A DNA stretch of 35,981 nucleotides from assembly GCA_045586995.1 (NCBI GenBank), contig JAZNBI010000051.1, forward strand, positions 1 to 35,981, written 5' to 3'. Below, in pieces: positions 1-6,461 of the stretch (position 1 is its first letter; the number at the start of each line of letters is the position of its first letter). The notes under the pieces were generated by a model. The model made no database searches. It saw only the letters and a list, made by a program, of their open reading frames with translations, and was not told the origin of the DNA. Origin of the DNA: JAZNBI01 sp045586995 (GTDB lineage Bacteria > Bacillota > Clostridia > Oscillospirales > CAG-272). The position numbers and the translations under genes are program-made.

Positions 1-54
1 TCGCAATATCACAAAAATTTCAAGTATAAATCGGATAGCGCTCCGCAAAAAAAT

Positions 55-200
55 GCGACAACACAACAAGTATTATCCTATTGTGCCAGAACGGTCTTTC
101 GCCTCAACCGCCTTCGGCACTCACACCTTTTATCTTCCCGAGACCGTGCGAAGGCCGTTAAAGAAAGACTACTCATTGTAAAGTGCGCCTCTATCAATAT
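55..200 (-). ncRNA. Lysine riboswitch (L-box) aptamer
   Basis: Read on the minus strand, this region has the conserved blocks of the lysine aptamer in order: GATAGAGGCGC at the 5' side of P1, ATGAGTAG, then GGGAAGATAAAAGG, GTGCCGAAGG with its partner TTCTGGCAC, and a closing TTGTGTTGTCGC. The same blocks occur in the Bacillus subtilis lysC leader as I recall it. It lies just downstream of a consensus minus-strand promoter. It would regulate a lysine synthesis or uptake gene that lies left of position 1, so neither the target nor the full expression platform can be seen. A covariance-model search for the lysine riboswitch family would settle it. Confidence 0.92.
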
Positions 201-212
201 TTATTTTCACAC

Positions 213-241
213 ATTATAGCACAAAAAGTTTTATATGTCAA
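213..241 (-). promoter_or_regulatory. Sigma-A promoter for the lysine-riboswitch transcript
   Basis: On the minus strand a perfect TTGACA (-35) lies at 241-236 and a perfect TATAAT (-10) at 218-213, with a 17-bp spacer. Transcription would start near 205, immediately before the lysine aptamer. Confidence 0.9.
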
Positions 242-281
242 GGCAATTAAATATTTATTTTCATATTTTTTGAAAATTCTA

Positions 282-310
282 TTGACAGTATAAATTTTCG
301 GTGATATAAT
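282..310 (+). promoter_or_regulatory. Sigma-A promoter for the trpB T-box transcript
   Basis: A perfect TTGACA at 282-287 and a perfect TATAAT at 305-310 are separated by 17 bp. The start would fall near 317, just before the T-box stem I. It is divergent from the lysine riboswitch promoter, with the two -35 boxes about 40 bp apart. Confidence 0.92.
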
Positions 311-325
311 GAAAAAAATTAAACC

Positions 326-576
326 GTTGAGCAAGAATAGTAGCTTTTCTCCCTGTATTGTCAGAGAGCCGCAGGCGGTGAAATTGCGGCATTACAAATT
401 AAAGCGAATGGGCTTGTGAGGGCAAACCGAAAATTCAGTAGGGGAGACGTGATTCGAACGTTATATCGAAAAACGTATATTTGGTACGTTAGAGTGCACC
501 GTATTGCACGGTGAATTTGGGTGGTATCGCAGGAGTTCTCTTGTCCCTTATGTTCGGGGCAGGAGATTTATTTTTT
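326..576 (+). promoter_or_regulatory. Tryptophan T-box riboswitch with terminator
   Basis: This is a tRNA-sensing leader. Stem I begins near 326 with the AGTAG loop-E type motif at 339-343 and an AGAGAG block at 363-368. The specifier side reads GAA TGG G, with TGG (Trp) at 409-411 directly after the GAA, as expected in T-box specifier loops. The T-box core, GGGTGGTATCGCAGG, is at about 519-533. An 11-bp terminator stem (537-547 with 556-566) is followed by a T-rich tract. Uncharged tRNA-Trp should stabilise the antiterminator and allow trpB transcription. The Trp specifier agrees with the downstream gene. Confidence 0.93.
537..576 (+). terminator. Conditional terminator of the trp T-box
   Basis: Eleven base pairs (537-547 with 556-566, two of them G-U type), an 8-nt loop and a TTTATTTTTT tail form an intrinsic terminator. 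Its 5' arm lies next to the T-box core, as needed for mutually exclusive antiterminator pairing. Confidence 0.88.
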
Positions 577-591
577 AAGGAAGGTAAATAT

Positions 592-633
592 ATGCTTACA
601 CGACTTGATTTCCGATGGCGAGTAAATCGTTAA
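592..633 (+). CDS. Possible 13-codon leader peptide with a Trp codon
   Basis: Between the T-box terminator and trpB lies ATG CTT ACA CGA ..., encoding MLTRLDFRWRVNR and a stop. An AAGGAAGG ribosome binding site sits about 7 nt before the ATG. The ninth codon is TGG. It is short enough to be chance, but it has a good binding site and lies only in transcripts that have read through the terminator. It could act as a second tryptophan check or affect translation of trpB. Protein-level evidence is absent. Confidence 0.35.
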   Translation: MLTRLDFRWRVNR

Positions 634-676
634 ACCAAAAAATCAACTATTGAAATAAAAAAAGAGGTATTTTAAA

Positions 677-1918
677 ATGAAAACATATAAAGATTTTGAC
701 AACTATTTGAAAGAATTTCCGAATCAAAAGGGATATTTCGGAGAATACGGCGGCGTTTTTATATCTAAAGAATTAGAGCCGGCGTTCAAAGAAATCGACG
801 ATGCCTATGAAGAAATCTGCCATAGCGCTCAATTTATAAATGAGCTGCGCAGAATCAGAAAAGAATTTCAGGGCAGACCAACTCCCGTTTATCACTGCGA
901 ACGTCTTTCAAAGGTTATCGGCTCAAAATGTCAGATATACTTAAAGCGCGAGGATTTAAATCACACGGGCGCGCACAAGCTCAATCACTGTATGGGCGAG
1001 GGACTCTTGGCAAAGCATCTCGGAAAGAAAAAGCTTATTGCCGAAACCGGCGCAGGTCAGCACGGCGTGGCTCTTGCCACTGCTGCGGCGTATTTTGGAA
1101 TGGAATGCGATATATATATGGGCGAGGTCGACATTGAAAAACAGCACCCCAATGTTGTACGTATGAAAATGCTCGGAGCAAACGTAATTCCCGTTACACA
1201 CGGCTTAAAAACGCTTAAGGAGGCCGTCGACGCCGCTTTTGAGGCATATACGAAGGAATACAAAAATGCAATTTACTGTATCGGTTCGGCAGTTGGTCCG
1301 CATCCGTTCCCGAAGATGGTAAGAGATTTCCAAGCCATCGTGGGCTATGAAGCAAGAGAGCAATTTATCGAAATGACGGGAATTCTTCCCGATGCGGTGT
1401 GCGCCTGCGTCGGCGGCGGTTCAAACTCAATAGGAATGTTTATCCCCTTCCTCGCAGATCCTGTCAAAATAATCGGCGCCGAACCGCTTGGAAAAGGTGC
1501 CAATATCGGAGATCATGCTGCAAGCGTTACATACGGCTCGGTAGGCACCCTTCACGGCTTCAAAAGCTATGTGCTCCAGGATGAAAAAGGAGATACGCTT
1601 CCCGTTTACTCGGTTGCAAGCGGGCTTGACTATCCCGGCATAGGTCCCGAGCATGCATATCTGCACGACTGCGGCAGAGTAAACTTTATACCCGTATCCG
1701 ACGAAGAAGCTATGGAAGCTTTCTTCCTCCTCTCTCGTTATGAGGGTATTATCCCCGCCGTTGAAAGTGCCCACGCTGTTGCATATGCAATAAAATACGC
1801 TAAAGAAAACAATACCGGCTCTATTCTTGCCAACCTTTCGGGACGCGGAGATAAGGATATCGACTACGTCTATGAAAACTACGGCTGCGGAGAAAAATAT
1901 TTAAAAAAATATCTTTAA
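677..1918 (+). CDS. trpB: Tryptophan synthase beta chain
   Basis: PLP enzyme that condenses indole with L-serine to give tryptophan. The 413-aa protein has the usual length of a TrpB1-type chain. The PLP-binding lysine is K101 in the HTGAHKLNH motif, the catalytic glutamate is E123 in AETGAGQHG, and the phosphate-binding loop GGGSN is at 246-250. The ATG follows an AGAGG binding site. The leader carries a Trp T-box, so expression should rise when tRNA-Trp is uncharged. No trpA, trpE, trpD, trpC or trpF is nearby on either side, so within this window the gene stands alone. Without a local alpha subunit it may use free indole, or pair with a trpA encoded elsewhere. The family call is very secure; the indole-salvage role is inference. 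Confidence 0.97.
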   Translation: MKTYKDFDNYLKEFPNQKGYFGEYGGVFISKELEPAFKEIDDAYEEICHSAQFINELRRIRKEFQGRPTPVYHCERLSKVIGSKCQIYLKREDLNHTGAHKLNHCMGEGLLAKHLGKKKLIAETGAGQHGVALATAAAYFGMECDIYMGEVDIEKQHPNVVRMKMLGANVIPVTHGLKTLKEAVDAAFEAYTKEYKNAIYCIGSAVGPHPFPKMVRDFQAIVGYEAREQFIEMTGILPDAVCACVGGGSNSIGMFIPFLADPVKIIGAEPLGKGANIGDHAASVTYGSVGTLHGFKSYVLQDEKGDTLPVYSVASGLDYPGIGPEHAYLHDCGRVNFIPVSDEEAMEAFFLLSRYEGIIPAVESAHAVAYAIKYAKENNTGSILANLSGRGDKDIDYVYENYGCGEKYLKKYL

Positions 1919-2042
1919 TCAGAAATTAAAAATCCGTGCGAGTAAAGCGTGATGTTCTTATCGGAGAAATCACAAAATGGATTGGTCTCGCAAGAAAGTT
2001 GCCTTAGATGGCGCGAATTTGCTCCGCAGTAAACAAATAGTA

Positions 2043-2076
2043 AACCCCGACAGATTTTTCAAGGTCTGTCGGGGTT
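2043..2076 (+). terminator. Hairpin downstream of trpB
   Basis: A perfect 12-bp stem (aaccccgacaga at 2043-2054 with tctgtcggggtt at 2065-2076) has a 10-nt loop. It lies 124 nt after the trpB stop and just past the end of the convergent gene. There is no strong T tract on the plus side, so it may be a weak terminator or a transcript-end stabiliser. I see nothing else in 1919-2042. Confidence 0.55.
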
Positions 2077-2102
2077 ATGTATTCGATAAATTGATTAATA
2101 GG

Positions 2103-2621
2103 TTAAATCCATTTTTTATCTTTTGATGTTCTGTGATAACTTATATAAAGCACATATTCTGCGCACACAAATAATTCAACCAGCGAAAATAATACAATCG
2201 CTATTACTCTCCATAATTTCTGTTCATCATTGTACTTATCAAATGAAACATACTCTACTCCGTCCGAATACATTTGTACAAGATTGCCTCTCCGATCAAA
2301 ACAGATTGATACAGTTGGTGATCTACTTAAAAATTCATTGAATTGCTCGTTGTTTACAGTTACAAAATTAGAGGTGGTGCGATACATTTCACCTTCAACA
2401 TATATCTTATAACGAAAGTTACTCCATCTAAGTTCATGATAGCTATAATCTTCTACTCTTGCGGTAATAGTTACCGTGTTATCTTCGGTAGCGCAAGCAG
2501 TTCTTGCAACGCCAAAAATACAGAACAAGGAAATTGCAAAAGCCTGAATCAGAATAAAAGCAACCGTCTTTTTTAATCTTTCCATCCGTTTTATGTTAGT
2601 TTCTGTTTTTCTAATCTTCAC
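2103..2621 (-). CDS. Hypothetical exported, C-terminally membrane-anchored protein
   Basis: I do not recognise this 172-aa protein. The N-terminus has basic residues (to about 18) and a hydrophobic stretch at about 18-38, followed by an Ala-x-Ala-like site (TACATED). This looks like a Sec signal or first membrane helix. An extracytoplasmic domain of about 95 residues (45-135) follows, rich in beta-prone residues and ending in a DGVEYVSFDKYNDEQK segment. A second hydrophobic helix lies at about 138-163 with a lysine-rich cytoplasmic tail. The predicted start is GTG at 2621 with only a weak binding site. An in-frame ATG 12 codons later (MERLKK) has none that is better. It lies between trpB (convergent) and a transposase relic on the same strand. 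I see no strong promoter. Confidence 0.6.
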   Translation of the reverse strand: MKIRKTETNIKRMERLKKTVAFILIQAFAISLFCIFGVARTACATEDNTVTITARVEDYSYHELRWSNFRYKIYVEGEMYRTTSNFVTVNNEQFNEFLSRSPTVSICFDRRGNLVQMYSDGVEYVSFDKYNDEQKLWRVIAIVLFSLVELFVCAEYVLYISYHRTSKDKKWI

Positions 2622-2699
2622 TTAATACATCAATTCCATTCTTAGTGATTTTTTGTTTATTGTTCCGTTTTATCGCGCAAGTTTCGCCTTTGTATTACA

Positions 2700-2735
2700 G
2701 CGTTGCAAGCAACGCAGGCATCGGGCAAAGCCCAT
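2700..2735. repeat. REP-like palindromes next to the transposase relic
   Basis: Two small palindromes sit directly beyond the transposase stop codon: gcgttgcaagcaacgc at 2700-2715 and gggcaaagccc at 2723-2733. On the minus strand the second reads GGGGTATGGGCTTTGCCC, which resembles the core GGGGATGGGCTTGC of the larger palindromes inside the transposase. They look like REP-type sequences mobilised by such enzymes. The link is inferred from similarity and position only. Confidence 0.5.
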
Positions 2736-2935
2736 ACCCCTTATTCTATGGTATTCAAATACTTGTAATACCACCGTTTGGGATTCTCATAAATGTATTT
2801 TCTGCGCGTTTCATAATCTTCTCTGTCACGAACAATATGCTCGGCAGAAGAGCGTTGAAACATTTTTTCTATCCCGTATTTTTGCTTGCAGCTCCGCGAA
2901 GTCAAGGACTTAAACGCACAGATTACATCATCCAA

Positions 2936-2961
2936 GGTAGGGGATGGGCTTGCTCCTCCCG
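2936..2961 (+). repeat. REP-like palindrome, copy A (inside the transposase relic)
   Basis: A 26-bp element, starting GGTAGGGGATGGGCTTGCTC and ending CTCCCG, lies in the 3' part of the relic. There it encodes GGASPSPT on the minus strand. It matches copy B at 3021-3046 in inverted orientation with a single mismatch. The element itself contains a G-rich to C-rich palindrome around CTTGC. Confidence 0.7.
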
Positions 2962-3020
2962 CCTTCCCGTGCAGAAAGATAATTGCGTGGATATGGTCGG
3001 GCATAATAACATAGTAATTT

Positions 3021-3046
3021 CGGGAGGAGCAAGCCCCTCCCCTACC
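3021..3046 (-). repeat. REP-like palindrome, copy B (inside the transposase relic)
   Basis: This is the inverted partner of the element at 2936-2961, identical at 25 of 26 positions. The two copies lie 59 bp apart and flank the HUH motif. Copy B encodes VGEGLAPP in the 5' part of the transposase, directly before the point where the reading frame breaks. Confidence 0.7.
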
Positions 3047-3232
3047 GCTGAATTGTTTGTTTTATCGGTAGCCGTGAGGTCTGTTTTGACTATTTCGGAT
3101 AAAATATGCATTCTGTCACGTACGCATATCGTAACAAAGTATGCACCTGCGGAGCTGTAATCAAAGTTTTTTAGTCTTGTTGACTTTCTTTTCGGCAAAT
3201 GCTTATCGTTATCCATTTTCATCACCCATACC

Positions 3233-3261
3233 ATTATAACACAAATCGGCAGAGAAAACAA
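3233..3261 (-). promoter_or_regulatory. Candidate promoter of the transposase relic
   Basis: On the minus strand, TTGTTT at 3261-3256 and a perfect TATAAT at 3238-3233 are separated by 17 bp. The -35 lies in the loop of the hairpin at 3247-3272, so hairpin and promoter overlap. Confidence 0.45.
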
Positions 3262-3272
3262 GTTCTCTGCCG
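3247..3272 (-). terminator. Hairpin downstream of folD
   Basis: A perfect 10-bp inverted repeat (CGGCAGAGAA at 3247-3256, TTCTCTGCCG at 3263-3272, 6-nt loop) lies about 60 nt past the folD stop. There is no good T tract on the minus side. It may end the ymfF-ymfH-lgt-folD transcript, but it could also be another palindrome of the transposase neighbourhood. Confidence 0.45.
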
Positions 3273-3332
3273 AAATCTTTGCGCCTGCCATTTCTCCGCT
3301 AAGAATGCAGAGAGAATCGCACGGATTTATTT

Positions 3333-4184
3333 TTATTTTATTGAATTTTTTGCGGCAGTAAGTGTATTCTGCATAAGCATTGTGATAGTCATAGGTCCGA
3401 CACCACCCGGCACGGGAGTTATGTAAGAAGCTTTTGGCTCTACCTCTGCAAAATTAACGTCACCTGTAAGTTTACCGTCAGCGCGTCTGTTCATACCTAC
3501 ATCGATCACCACCGCACCGTCCTTTACCATATCTGCTCCAAAGAAATCCGCCTTGCCGATAGCTGCGACAAGAATATCTGCGCGTCTGCAAACATCTGCA
3601 AGATTTTTTGTACGGCTGTGACATATCGTTACCGTTCCGTTTGCCTGAAGCAAAAGCATCGCCTGCGGTTTTCCGACGATATTAGAACGTCCGACAACAA
3701 CACATTCCTTTCCGCAAACATCTATTCCGCTGTGCTTTAACAATGCCATTACACCTGCGGGTGTGCACGGCAAAAAGCTGTAATCACCTATCATTATTTT
3801 GCCGACATTGTAAGGATGAAATGCGTCAACGTCCTTTTCGGGATTTATTTTCAGCAAAATTGAGGTTTCATCAAGTCCCTTCGGCAAGGGCAGCTGAACA
3901 AGTATACCGTGAATAGCGGTATCGTTGTTAAGACGCTCTACAAGTGCCTCAAGCTCGGCTTGCGACGTATTCTCCGGCAAACGATAAAGCTCGGAATAAA
4001 AGCCGACCTCTTGGCAAGCGCGTTCTTTATTGCGAACATAAACCTGTGATGCAGGGTCTTCGCCTACAATAATAACCGCAAGTCCGGGAGTCACGCCTGT
4101 CTTTTTTATGAATTCGGCGGTTTCGAGTTTTATTTCTTCCTTTATTTTTGCCGATATTAATTTTCCATCAATGATTTTTGCCAT
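3333..4184 (-). CDS. folD: Bifunctional methylenetetrahydrofolate dehydrogenase / methenyltetrahydrofolate cyclohydrolase
   Basis: Cytosolic enzyme that interconverts 5,10-methylene-THF, 5,10-methenyl-THF and 10-formyl-THF with NADP. The 283-aa length is typical. The catalytic segment YVRNKERACQEVG carries K53 with Y49. ILVQLPLP is at 94-101, followed by the KDVDAFHP loop. The Rossmann motif GRSNIVGKP lies at 165-173, and the C-terminal signature PGGVGPMTITML is intact. The ATG is preceded by a GGAGG site at good spacing. It is the last gene of the ymfF-ymfH-lgt-folD run, 24 nt after lgt. Together with fhs at 25-26.6 kb it completes formate-to-methylene-THF conversion. Confidence 0.97.
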   Translation of the reverse strand: MAKIIDGKLISAKIKEEIKLETAEFIKKTGVTPGLAVIIVGEDPASQVYVRNKERACQEVGFYSELYRLPENTSQAELEALVERLNNDTAIHGILVQLPLPKGLDETSILLKINPEKDVDAFHPYNVGKIMIGDYSFLPCTPAGVMALLKHSGIDVCGKECVVVGRSNIVGKPQAMLLLQANGTVTICHSRTKNLADVCRRADILVAAIGKADFFGADMVKDGAVVIDVGMNRRADGKLTGDVNFAEVEPKASYITPVPGGVGPMTITMLMQNTLTAAKNSIK

Positions 4185-4208
4185 AATTTCCTCCGATTGT
4201 TTTTATTA

Positions 4209-5144
4209 TTATTTATCTTCTTTATGTGATTCCGATTGAACGGAAGCATCTGTCTGATTGGAACGCGATTTATCGTAAACGGCTGTATACGCTTCTGCCT
4301 CAAGCTTCTTTTTGTTTGCTTTGACAATTCCCAAAATAAGCAAAGTCAATCCGATTGCAAAGCAACAAAAGCCGACAAGCTGTGAAACTCTGAACACACC
4401 GATATAAAGACTGTCGGTACGAAGTCCCTCAATAAACATACGTCCAAAGCCATACCACGTAATATACATCAAAAATATCTGACCGTTAAACTTTTTCTTT
4501 TTATACAGAGCATTTATTATTATAAATCCCAAAAGATTCCATAATGATTCATATAAAAACGTAGGGTGATAGTAGTACATCTTACTTGAGCTGTCTATAT
4601 TGGGAAGCAAGCCCATTCTGATAAAATACAGTAAACTTCCTTCTTTTAGTTGATATCCGTATGCCTCTCCGTTAAAGAAATTGCCCCAACGTCCCAAGAT
4701 CTGACCTATCATGACCGCGGGTGAAACCATATCGAATACCTTTAAAAATTCGATCTTCTTATAGCGGCAAACAAAATATATCGTCAACGCGCCCGCAATT
4801 ATAGCCCCATATATAGCAATTCCGCCGTTCCAAATAGCAATCAAATCATAAAAGCTATGATACCTTCCCTGCCCGAGAGTTGTCAAAACATAGTATAAGC
4901 GCGCTCCGATAATAGCTGTCGGAACTGTAAAAATTGCAATATCGAGCAGATCGTCAAGAATAACCTTCTCATATTTTGAACGGTAATAGGAATATACAAA
5001 TGCAAGAATAATTCCCAGTGTAATGATAATACCGTACCACCTTACCTCGATCCCTCCGAAAAGCGGAATGGTAAATGCAATTTTATTTAAAGTAAATTCT
5101 TCAATACCGAGCCCCGGAAAAGAAACAACTACGCTTTCATTCAT
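4209..5144 (-). CDS. lgt: Prolipoprotein diacylglyceryl transferase
   Basis: Integral membrane enzyme that transfers diacylglycerol from phosphatidylglycerol to the lipobox cysteine of prelipoproteins. The 311-aa protein has about seven hydrophobic segments. It has the conserved WNGGIAIYGA block (105-114) and the Lgt signature GRWGNFFNGEAYG at 151-163, where R152 and E160 match the essential Arg143 and Glu151 of the Escherichia coli enzyme. The C-terminal 40 residues are a charged cytoplasmic tail. Its start has a clear AAGAGG site and lies 15 nt after ymfH. A lipoprotein substrate (peptide-binding protein with a C22 lipobox) is encoded at 14.5 kb. Confidence 0.97.
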   Translation of the reverse strand: MNESVVVSFPGLGIEEFTLNKIAFTIPLFGGIEVRWYGIIITLGIILAFVYSYYRSKYEKVILDDLLDIAIFTVPTAIIGARLYYVLTTLGQGRYHSFYDLIAIWNGGIAIYGAIIAGALTIYFVCRYKKIEFLKVFDMVSPAVMIGQILGRWGNFFNGEAYGYQLKEGSLLYFIRMGLLPNIDSSSKMYYYHPTFLYESLWNLLGFIIINALYKKKKFNGQIFLMYITWYGFGRMFIEGLRTDSLYIGVFRVSQLVGFCCFAIGLTLLILGIVKANKKKLEAEAYTAVYDKSRSNQTDASVQSESHKEDK

Positions 5145-5159
5145 AATGTTTACCTCTTT

Positions 5160-6461
5160 TCAGTTATTGTCGTTCGGCTGTATGACCGAAAGCACGTAAT
5201 ATTCGTCGTTAAAATTATCTTCAAGCAATTTTTCGACATCTTCAAACGTGATACTGTCGATTATATCGACATATTCAAAAATTTCACTGTCCTCGAAAGC
5301 AAAAGACAAAAGCATATTTGCAATGTCATCAGTAGAATCGAAATTCTTTATAAATTCGGCGTACACCACGCGTTTATTACGCAAAAAATCCTCCTTGGAA
5401 AGCCCTTCGCGACGCTTCTTTTTGATATGATCCTTTATAATCTCCATCACCTTTTGCGGCTCGGCAGATTCTCCCGAAATCGAATTAAAGGCAAAGTTCT
5501 TGGTGATTGAGTATCCGTAAGAAAATTCCGCAGAGATAAGTCCGCTTTCATACATAGAGTTGTAAAGCTCCCCTGCGCGTGAAAACAGCATCTCGTTGAG
5601 TATCGTCATTGCTATATCCTTTTTCTGTCTGTCAACGGCACGGGGACTGATATCATTATCCTTGATACCTATACTGAACACGGGCTTTGGCACCTGCATC
5701 TTCGTTTCAAAATACGGAAAATTAATATTTCTCGGCTCTTGCGGAAATTCGGGAACAATATCCCCCTTGCCCGTTTTTTTCGGCAAGCTTTTGTCTACGA
5801 TATCAAGCACGCGCTCGGGTGTAACATCTCCGCAAACAACCATTGCCATATTTGACAACCGATAAAAATTGTTGTAACATTCGTATAACGTTTTATCCGT
5901 AATCTGCGAGATCGACTTAACCGTTCCGCAAATATTGACTCTCACGGGATTTTCAACATACATCGCCTCGAGCATACCGAAAAAGCAACGGTTATATGGG
6001 TTGTCGTCATACATTTTAATTTCCTGAGCTATAATTCCCTGCTCCTTTTGTACCGACTCCTCGGTAAAATACGGATGCGTAACAAACCCCACAAGCTCGG
6101 CAAGACACTCATCAAAATTATCGGTAGTGCTGAAAAGATACACCGTCTTATCAAAAGAAGTATAAGCATTTACGTCCGCACCATATTGCGAAAACTGCTG
6201 AAACGAGTCGCTGCCATCCTCATTTGTGAAAAGCTTATGCTCGAGAAAATGCGCGATCCCGTTAGGTACTTTAATCTTTTCGCCGCTTTCGCTGCTTGTA
6301 AATATATTGTTTATAGAACCGTATCGAGTCCCCATAAGTGCATAAAACGTGGTAAGCTTTTTGGGGAAAACATAAATTGTAAGACCGCTGCTGTGGTTTA
6401 ATTTATAATATTTTTCCTTAAGACGCGAGCTAATGAATTCAAACGCTTCACTCATCATCAT
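5160..6461 (-). CDS. ymfH: M16 family metalloprotease, YmfH-like (EF-P modification associated)
   Basis: This is the catalytic partner of a two-protein M16B pair. The 433-aa protein keeps the inverted zinc motif HFLEH (H71, E74, H75) in GIAHFLEHKLF. The downstream acidic ligand region is EQGIIAQEIKMYDDNP. The C-terminal half forms the second M16 lobe (SAEFSYGYSITKNFAFNSISGES). In B. subtilis the ymfF-ymfH products are tied to the 5-aminopentanol modification of elongation factor P. The exact reaction is not well known to me. Three ATG codons in a row follow a GGGGGAG site that overlaps the 3' end of the ymfF-like gene by 14 nt, which suggests translational coupling. Confidence 0.9.
   Translation of the reverse strand: MMMSEAFEFISSRLKEKYYKLNHSSGLTIYVFPKKLTTFYALMGTRYGSINNIFTSSESGEKIKVPNGIAHFLEHKLFTNEDGSDSFQQFSQYGADVNAYTSFDKTVYLFSTTDNFDECLAELVGFVTHPYFTEESVQKEQGIIAQEIKMYDDNPYNRCFFGMLEAMYVENPVRVNICGTVKSISQITDKTLYECYNNFYRLSNMAMVVCGDVTPERVLDIVDKSLPKKTGKGDIVPEFPQEPRNINFPYFETKMQVPKPVFSIGIKDNDISPRAVDRQKKDIAMTILNEMLFSRAGELYNSMYESGLISAEFSYGYSITKNFAFNSISGESAEPQKVMEIIKDHIKKKRREGLSKEDFLRNKRVVYAEFIKNFDSTDDIANMLLSFAFEDSEIFEYVDIIDSITFEDVEKLLEDNFNDEYYVLSVIQPNDNN

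Larger units (their letters stand above)
2741..3222 (-). pseudogene. REP-associated tyrosine transposase (IS200-like, Y1/HUH), frameshifted and internally deleted
   Basis: The 5' part (from MKMDNDKHLPKRK at 3222) gives the typical RLKNFDYSSAGAYFVTICVRDR start of RAYT/Y1 transposases and runs to VGEGLAPPE. The DNA then jumps directly, in another reading frame, to YYVIMPDHIHAII, the HUH metal-binding motif. The 3' part continues through TLDDVICAFKSLTSR to REDYETRRKYIYENPKRW and stops at 2741. In the family as I know it, about 35-40 residues separate these parts, so there is a deletion plus a frameshift. The expected catalytic tyrosine in the helix near CAFKSLTSR is not obvious. It should be inactive. 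A candidate promoter (TTGTTT at 3261-3256, TATAAT at 3238-3233) precedes it. Confidence 0.85.

Noticed and set aside
1..54. Expression platform or terminator of the lysine riboswitch
   Set aside because: A GC-rich stretch and a T run are visible on the minus strand, but no clear stem fits and the window ends, so none is called.
1952..2032. 26-codon frame after trpB (MFLSEKSQNG...)
   Set aside because: There is no ribosome binding site and the frame is short; it is most likely chance in a transcript tail.
2645..3160. Open frame of 171 codons on the plus strand
   Set aside because: It lies antisense to the transposase relic, whose conserved motifs are on the minus strand, and it has no convincing binding site.
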